Shown here in pieces: positions 1-9,515 of a DNA stretch of 43,435 nucleotides (its first letter is position 1; the number at the start of each line of letters is the position of its first letter). The notes beneath the pieces are model-generated. The model made no database searches. It saw only the letters and a program-made list of their open reading frames with translations, and was not told where the DNA came from. Source of the DNA: Plicaturopsis crispa FD-325 SS-3 (lineage: Eukaryota > Basidiomycota > Agaricomycetes > Amylocorticiales > Amylocorticiaceae); assembly GCA_000827205.1 (NCBI GenBank), contig KN832579.1, positions 170,237 to 213,671 on the forward strand. Direction: 5' to 3'. The translations under genes and the position numbers were made by a program.

Positions 1-579
1 AAGCCGCAGCAGTTCAGGATGTCAGGCAGATGAAGCAGGTCGTTCTCGTTAAAGCTTTATAGCCGCCAGTTTCACGTCGCGACTGATCTTTCGGAATGGC
101 ATTATAGAGTCAACGAGGCAGAGCTAAGCAGAGGAGCCGGACGACGTCCTGTAAGCTGGATTTCACTGTTTTGCGGAATTTCTATATATATCGAGAAATC
201 GCCGCGACTGCCAACCTTTCTTAAAATGGCTGTAAAGTATACGATTTCACATCCTTTCTCCCCGAAAAAAACATGCCTGTGTAGCTAGGGCAATATTGCA
301 AAGACCTGCGAAGAGACCATACAATTTGAGGTAGTGCTCGAGGTGCAAGAAAATCGGGAGTGCAGATGTTTGCAACTCCCTGTCGGTGATAGTAACGGCG
401 GCAAAGCAGACCAAAGCCGCACAGAGCCGCAGTACTGGCAGAACGATGTCCGAGCAGGACGGGGAACGAGGCTCGCGAATTCGGAGGGCTCCCACGCCAC
501 ATCAGATTACGCGTCTTGGCAACTTTTGCTTTTCCCCTCTCTCTCTCGAGTCTCAACGCTGTTGCGAACGACCACCGCT
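1..579. other. Left flank, no supported gene
   Basis: No gene can be supported here. A minus-strand open frame of about 82 codons at 247-495 has a hydrophobic, protein-like composition, but I see no recognisable domain, no splice partners and no family match. The stretch also contains the first copy of a dispersed header repeat (about 444-508), listed separately. It precedes the first hairpin unit of the array. Confidence 0.4.
444..508. repeat. Header repeat, copy 1
   Basis: The copy contains GAGCAGGACGGGGAACGAGG, CTCGCGAATTC and then CTCCCACGCCACATCAGATT. Diverged copies lie at about 2780-2850 and 4732-4799, with a weaker one near 7043-7083. They divide the hairpin array into blocks of roughly 2 kb. 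The function is unknown. Confidence 0.6.
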
Positions 580-1679
580 GTCCGCCTCCAGCAGCATTTC
601 ACGCCTACACAGTGTCAGCATCAGCAGATCCAGCGCACAATCATGCCCTGCGGTCTACTATGCTGTTGCAGAAGTTACTGCTGGAGCTTAGACTGGCCAT
701 CGTGTCTCATCGCATTCTCTCTCCATTGTTGATAGTTTCTACTCGCCCGCTATGCGATTCGGCCGCGGTGTTCGTGGAGATTGTTGCAGTGCGTGCGTTC
801 TCAATTACACTCCCTCCGCCTGGTGTCCGCTACATACGCCGCCTCCAGCACGCTCGTAAGCCTCGACATCATCATGCGTGCATGCGAGTGGGCTCTTCTG
901 CCCACTTGATCGCGCATAATTCCTGTCGTTGTGTAATGTGCTGGAACCTGCTCGGCGCTCGTGCACGCTGTCCCGATCCTGCCCCCGATCTGCCTCCCGC
1001 AGCATCTCCTTCAACACAACACGTGCAATCCCTCTTTGTCTAGCGCCGTGTCCCATGCCTCGTCCTGTCATCCTGGCAGTATACCGTCGTCGGGTGCTGG
1101 TACAGTGCCCACTCCCCGCTTTTTCATCTGCGCATCCCCGCTTTTTCCATCCGCGCATTGCTCTCACTCGGTCTCGAGACCCACACCCTCCTCCAGCAAT
1201 GCACTCCTGCTATCTCATCATTTGATCTGCGTCCATAAACAGCCTTTGGAGTATTGGTCTGATGGTGTCGCTGTGGTTTCCATTTCTGCTGGAGCGGGGT
1301 GGACGCGACCCGGGTGCGACGCTCGACTCTTTCCTTGGTTTATGCATCTGCTCTCTGCGCGATCTGTGTATTCGCTCGCTGCACGATCTTTGCATACGTT
1401 AGCTGCACGACCAACGTCTAACACCTCCGGGCCCACCTCCAGCACCTACGCACAGCAGCATATCATCGGCCGCGGCACCGCTCCCCCTCGGGCTGTAGGC
1501 CCGCGTTTGATGCTGCTTCGGGAGTTGTGCGTCGGTGCTGGACGCTGGACGCTGTGGATGAGGGCGTCGGAGACTGTAGATGACGGTGCTAGTGACTTCT
1601 CCCCGGTGCTTATTCGAAGCTCATGGCCTCGTGTTTCGCATTCCCATCTCTAGGATCGCCGCACTCTCGACTTCGCTAC

Positions 1680-1783
1680 CTCCAGCGCCGACCTGTGACA
1701 CATATCATCCGGCGCGCAGACGTCCCCGTCGGGTTCTGTTTTCGCGCCCGATGCTTTGCAGCCACTTCAGGCAAGCGCTGGAG
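1680..1783. repeat. Hairpin unit, GC-variant arms
   Basis: Outer arm CTCCAGCGC (1680-1688) pairs perfectly with GCGCTGGAG (1775-1783). The inner stem is CATC plus GGCGCG (1706-1716, one bulged C) against CGCGCC plus GATG (1743-1753, one bulged C). Close relatives at 1945-2046, 2216-2316 and 2465-2567 make a local run of four nearly identical units about 250-265 bp apart. They share the text GTTTTCGCGCCCGATG, so this sub-block amplified most recently. Confidence 0.8.
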
Positions 1784-2464
1784 CTCGCATTGGTTGCGAG
1801 CGCTTCTCGATCCCGATTCTCTTATCCCGTTTTCGCTACTCTCCGAGCACGCACTCGCCATCCTTGACGCATAGTCTCTATCTCGGACTCAATGATCGCG
1901 CGCATCGTACGCGCTGACCATTTTAGACCGTTCTCAACTACGCCGCCTCCAGCGCCTCCTCGTGGCCCCCATCATCCTGCGTGCAGACGTCCCCGTATGG
2001 TCCTGTTTTCGCGCCCGATGCTTTGGAGCCACTTCAGGCAAGCGCTGGAGCTCGCACCGGCTGCGGGTGTTCCTCGATCTTGATTCCCTGAGGTCGTATT
2101 GGCTACTCTCCGAGCCCGCACTCGCCATTCTCGGATCTGTACTCGCTATCTCGGACTCAATGGTCGCGCCCATCGTACGCACTGACCATCTAAGACCGCT
2201 CTCAACCTCGCCACCTCCAGCGCCCCCTCGTGGCCCATATCATCCGGCGCGCAGACGTTCCCGTATGGTCCTGTTTTCGCGCCCGATGCTTTTGTCGCCA
2301 TCTTAGGCACGCGCTGGAGCTCGCATTGGTTGACAGTGCTTCTCGTAGGCTCTTCCACACGGCGCTCACTATCTTATTTTCGTCCCTTTGTGTTCGGTGC
2401 CTTCTCCTTTTCAACTTCGCTGCACCCTCAACCCCGCCGCCGAGATCACCCTCAGCCCCACCAC

Positions 2465-2567
2465 CTCCAGCGCCTCCTCGTGGTCCATATCATCGGGTGT
2501 GCAGACGTTCCCGTGGGTTCTGTTTTCGCGCCCGATGTTTGCGCCCACTTTGATATAGGCGCTGGAG
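2465..2567. repeat. Hairpin unit with 10 bp outer stem
   Basis: Outer arm CTCCAGCGCC (2465-2474) pairs with GGCGCTGGAG (2558-2567), ten perfect pairs. The inner stem is CATCGGG (2491-2497) with CCCGATG (2531-2537). The neighbouring unit at 2216 instead pairs CATC-GGCGCG with CGCGCC-GATG. The left half has changed while pairing to the conserved right half is kept, which points to constraint on the fold. Confidence 0.8.
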
Positions 2568-2779
2568 CTCGTACCGGTTGCGGGTGCTTCTCGATTCTGA
2601 TACCCAGCGTAAGGGCTGTTTCCCGATTCCGTACTAGTACTGCTAATCGCCCATACTGAACCTATCCTCCAACTGACCATTTTGCACATCGCATCCTGGC
2701 CGCGCGTGCACACTCGCATTCCACCGTCTCCTCGCGTGTGATAACTTGCGACGCCTCGGTGATCGCCCGGAAAGGCAGA

Positions 2780-2850
2780 CGAACACGACGAGCATGACGC
2801 GGATGACGGGGAATGAGGCTCGTATCGGGCCTCCCACGCCACCTCAAATT
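2780..2850. repeat. Header repeat, copy 2
   Basis: It shares the core GACGGGGAATGAGGCTCG and CCTCCCACGCCACCTCAAAT with copy 1. It sits just before a run of hairpin units beginning near 2917. Confidence 0.6.
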
Positions 2851-3950
2851 TTTACTTCAACCTCGACTCCAGCTCCTTCCCTCACCGCCCCTCCACCTGC
2901 AGGCGCGCCGCGCTACCTCCAGTACATAATGCCCATGCATCCTACACCGTCTACATGCACTAGGAAACTCGTGCACGCGACGGTGTTGTTCAGTTGCATG
3001 GTTGAACTGGAGCCCGCGCGGAGCCTTCAAGCTGGAGCCCGTGCAAAGCAGTCGCTTTGGAGCACGCGTCCGTGCCATACTGCAAACCTTTTCCCTTCGC
3101 CGCTCCTCCAGCCCGTACCCCGCTCTCCGCCTGCAGGATCGACCATCCAACGACCATCAATGCGCCACCTCCAGCCCGACCGGTCACGCGTCCATGCGCA
3201 CCAGCGGCCCCGTTGGGCGTTACCTGCGCATGCGATGCTGTAGGCCATGCTCTGCCAGGCTGGAGTCCGCGCGGGGTGGTTTCTTTGCGGGTGCGATTTT
3301 ACTTACGGGGTGTCCTTGCTCTCCGCGCGCGCTCGCTGACTTTTCTCTCTAGGCATATGTACACTAGCAACACCCGTCTGCTCCGCATCACGCCCACACC
3401 CAACACCTGCACGCCGTCGTTCAGTGCATGCACACCGCCCGCTGTACGCTGTCTTTGTCGTGACGCGCTTTTGCACGCTTCCAGTCACCACGATTGGTTA
3501 TAGGTGCTGGGCACGGGTGATGCTCAGTCGTTGCGGATTCGTTCGATGCGGCTTCGTTGTTTGTCACACCTTCGTCCGGCCGTTGACTTTTTGTCGCTCG
3601 CCGCACTCTCCCTACCGCTCGCCCTGCCTCCAGCCCATGCGCTCTCTCCAGCACAACACAAGTCCCAGCGCGTACGGGCCTGTACCCCCGCACGCCGCTG
3701 CGGCACATGTGTGTGTATTGCATATTGGGATGGAGCCGGTTTAGGTGCGGGGGTTGATGTACGCTTCCTCTGGTGATAACGTGCCTACTCCCTGCGTTGT
3801 TTGTACGCACGCTATCCCCCGCTTTCCGACATAGCGCCCCGTTTCGCGCTGCGCTGCGGCGTTCTCGCGTTCCATCCCACTGCGCTGTTCTTGTGTTGCA
3901 CCCCGCTGCCCCCTACTGAGCCACCTCCTGCACCCCTTCCTCCTGGCACA

Positions 3951-3994
3951 CATCAGGCTCTACCGACTAGCGCATCAGGCTCTACCGACTAGCG
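3951..3994. repeat. 22 bp direct repeat, two copies
   Basis: The 20-base core CATCAGGCTCTACCGACTAG occurs twice in tandem. It lies between hairpin units and is probably local replication slippage. Confidence 0.7.
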
Positions 3995-4731
3995 GCCCGG
4001 CGTCCAGCACCACCGCGGCCCAGCCTCCAGCACCGCACCGGCATTGCACACCATCCATCGCGTCTACAGCCTTGTCGGGCCGGAGTTCTGCGAAGGATGC
4101 TGTAGCGGTCAAACATGCTATTCGATGTTGGAGCTCGGGGTCGCTTGTTCAAATGCGATGGACCTCTGCTGTTACTTACAGGTAGCGCGCCTGACTTTCT
4201 GACGACACAGTGCTTTCGTATTCACCGTCCGCCTCCTAGTGCTTTCTCGCCTCCAGCACCGACCGCACATTCCACACCGTTGGCTGGCCTAGGGGCGCGC
4301 CCTCGAAGCTACAAGTGGTCTCCCCACGACATACAGGTTTCTGACATCGACACATATGACTCGTCTATCGGTTTGGACTTGTCCAGGATGGCCGTGTACT
4401 TGTTCGGTACACATCTACGTTGGTCGTATACTTTCACATCCCGCGTGTCCTTGAAATTCTTCTACTTATCACACTTCACTTCCCGCTCTGCAGTGGACCG
4501 ATTGCCATTTCTTGCAATGCTTACTGATTCAAGTACGCATCGACATTTCTATCGGTGTATTTGGCGACGGTAAGGGAAGGCATACTAGTAGAGAGGACGA
4601 ACATGAACGTAGATTAGTGAAAGTGGGTACATAGAGAAGGGCGTGAAGGATGACTGTGAGCCTGGAGGAGCCGCACAGACGACAGACTTGCGACAGACGT
4701 CCTTTGAGCCAGCTCTTTGCGGTCACCGTAC

Positions 4732-4799
4732 GTGGTGAAGATGGTCCGAGCGGGACGGAACACGAGGCTCGCAAGGATGTTCCCACGCCACATCAGATC
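4732..4799. repeat. Header repeat, copy 3
   Basis: The copy reads GAGCGGGACGGAACACGAGG, then CTCGCAAGGATGTTCCCACG and CCACATCAGATC. It matches copy 1 through most of its length and again precedes a run of hairpin units (next left arm near 4968). Confidence 0.6.
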
Positions 4800-5210
4800 A
4801 TCGATTTTGCCTCTCGTCGCCTCTCGTCTTTGCTCTCTCGTCTCATCCACCGTCCATGCCACTCCGTTTTGCGTCCGATGGCCTCTGTACGTGCCCGCTA
4901 CCCAGAGTCTATCCTCGTTCCTCCCTCTGTGTTTCGCCCTCGCGGCGCGGCGTCTCATCACCCCGCCTCCAGCATCGATCTGCGGTCCACACACCAGAGG
5001 ATGAAGGGCCGGTTTCTCGACCCGTGGTTTCGTGTCCGCTGCTGTGGGGAAAGTCTGAGGTGGTGGAGCTGGCTTAGCACGCCGACGTACTTAGCTCTGC
5101 ATATGTGCCCTGCCAATCTGAGTACGCCTCTCCACTTTCTGTATTCAGTTTCCCTCTCGTCGTCTCTTTTCGGGTTTCCTTCTCGCAATACACGCACCTC
5201 GTCACCCCGC

Positions 5211-5313
5211 CTCCAACACTGGACATCAACCCGCTCATCATCAGACGCTTGCGCGGCCCTGCTGGGCTACGCGTGGGCCTCCGATGCTGGTTTCAAAGCC
5301 GTTCATGTTGGAG
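5211..5313. repeat. Hairpin unit with AACA/TGTT arm variant
   Basis: The left arm is CTCCAACA (5211-5218) and the right arm is TGTTGGAG (5306-5313). Compared with the common CTCCAGCA/TGCTGGAG pair, both arms changed so that the G-C pair became A-T. The central CCGATGCTG motif (5281-5289) is retained. Confidence 0.75.
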
Positions 5314-6988
5314 CTGGCTCGACGCTGCTGCGGTCGTCGCTCACTTCCTTTATCTTCGTCGTTCGATGTTTAATTGCGCCTTCGTCGTCGTGTGACACTT
5401 GGGCCTTCGTCTTCCCATCCTTGCGCCCTCGTCTTCCCACCACTGCGCCCTCGTCTTCCGATCACCGTGCCGCCGCCCCACCGCCTCCAGAAATGACACA
5501 AGGCTCAACATCTCGCGCACGCACGGCCCCCTTTGGCTGTGCTGTCTACGCCTAATGCTGTGGCTTTTGTTTTTTTAGTCGCGGTCGCGCGGCTCACATG
5601 TGTTGGCTGGAGCGCTTCCTTGTGTTGGCTGCTCTGTTCTTGACGTTGTCTGCATACTTCCTTGCGTCCTCTCCACCATCGTCTCGCATCTACCCTGCAC
5701 CCGTCCCGCCGCCTCCAGCACTGGGACCGGCCATATCCAGCATCTGGAATGTACGCCGCTGTACGCTGCTGTTGCATCCGATGCTTGATGCCATGCGAGC
5801 TTCTATGCTGGAGATGGCTGGGGCGAGCTGTGTGCGCGTTGCTGCTCGAGTCCTCTACACCGTCATCTCGCATTCCCGTACTCCCCTCGTGTCCCGCCGC
5901 CTCCAGCACCGAAAGACGAGATCCCATTGAGTATCCGGCATGTACGTAGCGGTAGCTGTGCTGCTGCATCCGAATGGAGTTCTTTCTTCATGTTGGAGAT
6001 GGCTGGGGCGAGTTGTGTGTGATGTCGGTTTCATGGTGCGCTTTTCCCGGGGCATTAATGCTTTTTGAGTCTTGTACACATTCCTTGTGAGTGTTGTACA
6101 CTTTACTCTGGTCATCTACACTTTCTTCACGCATTTCCGTACTGCCACCGTGCTTTTACCATGCGTATCGGCGCCTTGCTTCCACGTCCCTCCACCTGCA
6201 TCCCATCCTACCGCCTCCAACGCTTCAGGTTTCATACACCATCATCCGACGCACGCACGAGCCCGTTGGGCTCTGCTCGTGTTCGTTGTTGTTATGCAAA
6301 TCTCCGTGCTGGGGGCGTCTAGATGGGGCAGGTGGGCTTGGTGAGCCTTGCTCAGTTTTCTCTACTCAATTTCATCGGGTTTCGCTCAGTGTCATCGGAC
6401 GTTGCTCATGTTCCTCAGGCCTTTCCCAGTTTCTTCTGGCCTTCGCTATCAGCCTGCATCCCATCCTACCGCCTCCAAAACTGAGAGCTGGTACACCATC
6501 ATCTTACGCACGCACGAGCCCGTTGGGTTCTGCTCGTGTCCGTAGTTGTGATAAATACCTCGGGTTGAGGTGGCGTCTTGACTGGGCCTTGCTCAGTCAA
6601 CTCGGGGTCATGCTCACCCTCACTCGTGTGTCCTCACTCATCTGTGTGCCACTTGGTATTCTCTGGCATGCACTTTCCCCGAAATCGACACCCGACTGGC
6701 TTTCCGTGAGTAGTGGTCTCCATTTGCACTATTTCCAGGGCTAACAACGTAACTTAAACTCTTTGTTAGACCGAAGCCAGCGAGGCGTTCGCTCGACGTA
6801 GTAATGCTGCCGCCGACGCTGTCCGCCCCTGCATCAGTAGTTTTGTTTTCTCTCTGGCACGCGCTCTCAACGCTGAACTCGTACGGCTATCGATTCTCAT
6901 CGCGAAACAGTTTGGACTTTGCGATGCCAATCTGCCATCGGAGGACGGCCGGTTACCATATCCTCGTACGTTCTCCCTATAGCTTCAC

Positions 6989-7080
6989 GGTGCTCATCAT
7001 GAGCAGGTTCTATGGCGCTCATCACGAGCAGGTTCCATGGTGTTCGTTGCGAGTAGGACGGACCGTTCACACGCCACTCC
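6989..7080. repeat. 25 bp tandem repeat with palindromic core plus header-like tail
   Basis: Two full 25 bp copies (6989-7013 and 7014-7038) each contain a near-palindrome such as TGCTCATCATGAGCA. A third, decayed copy follows from 7039. The tail GAGTAGGACGGACC and CACACGCCACTCCA resembles the header repeat, suggesting a fourth, weak header. Confidence 0.5.
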
Positions 7081-7394
7081 ATACTTATAGGCGCTCGTCT
7101 CGCCAATCGATCATCGATCGTCCTTGGACTGTAACCACTACTACCTCTCCTCTATCTACGAGTGCTCTACCTGTCTGTCCTCGACCGACTATATGTCGAC
7201 GTGGCCGTTGATAGCTCAATGAAAGTGCCAACGAAGGTACTGTTCATCCTCTTAGATTGAATGCACACCGATGCGCTGATTTGTGCTCAACAGATTGCTC
7301 TAGGATATCATACAAGCTCCCGACGGTGGTATACCCCTCGTCCTTGCTCTTCGATACGGATATGCACGCCCGCTTCGCCTCGCCACGTCGCCAC

Positions 7395-7502
7395 CTCCAA
7401 CACCGAGGAGGAACACATCATCGGATGAACAGTACTAACGCCCAGCCCCGTCGGGCTGGGCGTCCGCGTCCGATGCTGTGCCATTTCTTCTTGTTGTTGG
7501 AG
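7395..7502. repeat. Hairpin unit with three stacked stems
   Basis: The outer stem is CTCCAACA (7395-7402) with TGTTGGAG (7495-7502). The middle stem is CATCGGA (7419-7425) with TCCGATG (7469-7475). The apical stem has 11 pairs, ACGCCCAGCCC (7438-7448) with GGGCTGGGCGT (7453-7463), closing a four-base CGTC loop. It is one of the best-folding units in the array. The arms carry the A-T compensatory variant also seen at 5211. Confidence 0.85.
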
Positions 7503-7738
7503 CTGGCTCGACGTCGGTTGCTCGTGCGCGATTTATATCCTCGTCTGCGTCCCCTCTCGCACGACCCTCGCCGCCTCCAGCACCGACTACCACGCGCATT
7601 GATCCGCGCTCGCGAGCACACCACCCATCTGGTTGTGCTTGCGCGTGCGATGCTGATCATACGCTGTGCTCTCGTAATCTGCTGGAGCTGGCTGAATGTC
7701 GTCGCGTTGCTCGTGAGCAAACATCCCCTCTTTGTAGT

Positions 7739-7826
7739 CGTCTCGCCTGCACTTCATCGTCCTCGCGCCTGCACTTCATCGTCCTTGCGCTTGCACTTCA
7801 TCGTCCTCGCGCTTGCACCTCATCGT
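7739..7826. repeat. 22 bp tandem repeat, about four copies
   Basis: The unit is close to TCGTCCTCGCGCCTGCACTT plus CA, repeated about four times with a few changes, immediately before the hairpin arm at 7837. A similar pyrimidine-rich tandem (GCCCTCGTCTTCCCA units) lies at about 5400-5460 before the unit at 5482. Confidence 0.75.
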
Positions 7827-7836
7827 CCCGCGCCGC

Positions 7837-7944
7837 CTCCAGCACCCAAGCTCTCGGATATCATCCCTTGCACACGCGCTCCACTAGGTGCTCGCTTATG
7901 TACGGGATGCTTTCCAATCCCACGGAGTTTCAAGGGTGCTGGAG
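7837..7944. repeat. Hairpin unit with 11 bp outer stem (subtype B)
   Basis: CTCCAGCACCC (7837-7847) pairs perfectly with GGGTGCTGGAG (7934-7944). Inner CATCCC (7862-7867) pairs with GGGATG (7904-7909). Units at 8287-8388 and 9220-9328 have the same interior (GCGCTCCACT..GG..GCTCGC then ACGGGATGC) and form subtype B. Confidence 0.85.
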
Positions 7945-8081
7945 CTGGTTTGAACTTTCGACGCGGTGGGGTGTGTTTGTCACTCAAAGCGCGCGATTTA
8001 TTTGTTCATCTGCGTCTCTTCTAATCTTTATGTACACACCCCCTCCTGCCACATCACTCGCCTCTCGCACGAGCCCACCGC

Positions 8082-8181
8082 CTCCAGCATCGACAAGTCT
8101 GCATCGCCCCGCGAGCAAACCACCCGTCTGGTTTCGCTCGTGCGCGATGCTGGTACAGGCCCCGCTGGCCGCGTGCTGGAG
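8082..8181. repeat. Hairpin unit with four stacked stems (subtype A)
   Basis: The outer stem is CTCCAGCA (8082-8089) with TGCTGGAG (8174-8181). Inside are GCATCG (8101-8106) with CGATGC (8145-8150), GCGAGC (8111-8116) with GCTCGT (8136-8141, one G-U type pair), and AAACCA (8117-8122) with TGGTTT (8129-8134), closing a CCCGTC loop. Related subtype-A units begin at 7575, 8702 and 8979. All are followed by a shared tail, GCTGGCTGAATGTCGTCG or a close variant. Confidence 0.85.
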
Positions 8182-9387
8182 CTGGCTGAATTGTCGTCGC
8201 GGTACAGTTCGTTGCTTGCTCCCTTTTTCACTACGCTCCCTCTTCTCCCTACGCTGTCCGCTCAGGCTGCGTCGTCCTCGCTCCGCCTCCAGCACGCAGA
8301 GCTCTCGGATATCATCCTTTCCAGACGCGCTCCACTAGGCGCTCGCTCCTGTACGGGATGCTTTCCCATAGAGTCTTGGGTGCTGGAGATGGCTTGAACA
8401 TCGAAGCGGTGGTAAGCTTTCTGCGACTCAAACACTCTTTGTGTTATGTTCGTTCAGTGTTTTTCCCTGCGCGTCTTGCGGTACTGTTCCCTCCTCCCTT
8501 GCCTCCCCGCCTCTAGCACAGAGAAGGACAACATCATCGGACGAGCACCGCGTTTTCAGTGTTCACGGCTGGGGCGTCCGATGCTGGGTCTTTGCTTGTG
8601 GTGTTGGAGATGGCCTGGTGGTCGGCTCGGGCGGTCTATGTGCATCTTTGCTTTCCCTCATTTTCTTTACGCTACACGCTACACGCCTCGTCCCTTACCA
8701 CCTCCAACACCAACAAAGCGCGCGCATCGCCCCCCGAGCCACCCATTCCTCTGGTTGCGCTCGCGTGTGCGATGCTGATAAACTGCACTCTTGTCGCGTG
8801 CTGGAGCTGGTTGAATTATCGTCGCGCTATAGTGCATCTAGCTCCCCTTTTTACCGCGCTCCTCTCTTCATCGCTGCGCGTCTTCGGCTCACTTACCGTG
8901 CATCTTCATTTCTGCCACGTACAACATCGTCCCCTTCACACTACGAGTACATGTCGCCTCTCGTACATCCCTCACCACCTCCAGCACCGACAAAGCGCGC
9001 GCATCGTCCCGCGAGTGACCCACCCGTCTGGTTCTGTGCTCGTGTGCGATGCTGGTACATGTAAGCTTGTCCCGTGCTGGAGCTGGCTGAATGTCGTCGC
9101 AATGCACAGTGAGCGGAGTGACTACTATACTATGCTTCCATTTTCAAAAGTTGTTCCTCTTTCTACCACGCTCCCCCTCTTCACCGCATTTCCCTCTTCT
9201 TACCGTGTCGTCCCGCCGCCTCCAGCCCACCAAGCTCTCAACCAACATCCTTTGCAGACGCGCTCCACTTGGGGCTCGCTTCCGCACGGGATGCTTTCGC
9301 ATCGCATGGAGTCTCAAGGGTGCTGGAGCTGGTTCGGACTTCGCAGCGGTAGTGAGGTTGTGCGACTCGAATCCTCCTTTTTTGCAA

Positions 9388-9515
9388 TTTATACTGCGCG
9401 TTAATATATACTGCGCGTTCATTTATACTACGCGTTAGTTCATTTATACTGCGCGTTAATCCTCCTTTCTTTGTGCACACCAACAATATGCTATCTATCT
9501 AACTACTCTAGATCT
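9388..9515. repeat. Short tandem repeat downstream of F-box gene A
   Basis: About four copies of a 17-23 bp unit containing ATTTATACTGCGCGTTA (9388-9460) mark the right edge of the hairpin array. The remaining bases to 9515 are the 3' flank of the minus-strand F-box gene, and no polyadenylation signal stands out. Confidence 0.65.

Larger units (their letters stand above)
580..9360. repeat. Array of about 25-30 diverged hairpin-forming repeat units
   Basis: Units recur every 200-300 bp. Each opens with a block like CCGCCTCCAGCAC, carries a central ...CGATGCTG motif, and closes 90-125 nt later with the reverse complement GTGCTGGAG(CTGG). The left arms I located start near 585, 843, 1190, 1436, 1680, 1945, 2216, 2465, 2917, 3169, 4023, 4968, 5211, 5482, 5709, 5899, 6216, 6464, 7395, 7575, 7837, 8082, 8287, 8507, 8702, 8979 and 9220. 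A few partners are weak (6216, 6464, 8507). Arms covary: GCGC/GCGC, AACA/TGTT, AGT/ACT and AGCC/GGCT variants are all self-complementary. Inner stems such as CATCGGA/TCCGATG, CATCCC/GGGATG and GCATCG/CGATGC also covary. Between units the plus strand is pyrimidine-rich. No open frame runs through consecutive units. It could be a structured-RNA cluster, a cruciform-prone satellite or an old tandem repeat; the sequence alone cannot decide. Confidence 0.8.

Noticed and set aside
961-9064. Several plus-strand frames of 200-290 codons in the left array
   Set aside because: They cross hairpin units in different frames, change frame between homologous units and have no conserved peptide; the high GC lowers stop frequency.
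580-9360. CRISPR array
   Set aside because: Repeats are too long and diverged, spacers are not uniform, and the gene structure shows a eukaryote.
580-9360. Known self-cleaving ribozymes such as hammerhead in the hairpin units
   Set aside because: No unit carries the CUGAUGA and GAAA core pair in the required arrangement, and the conserved CGATGCTG box does not fit that motif.
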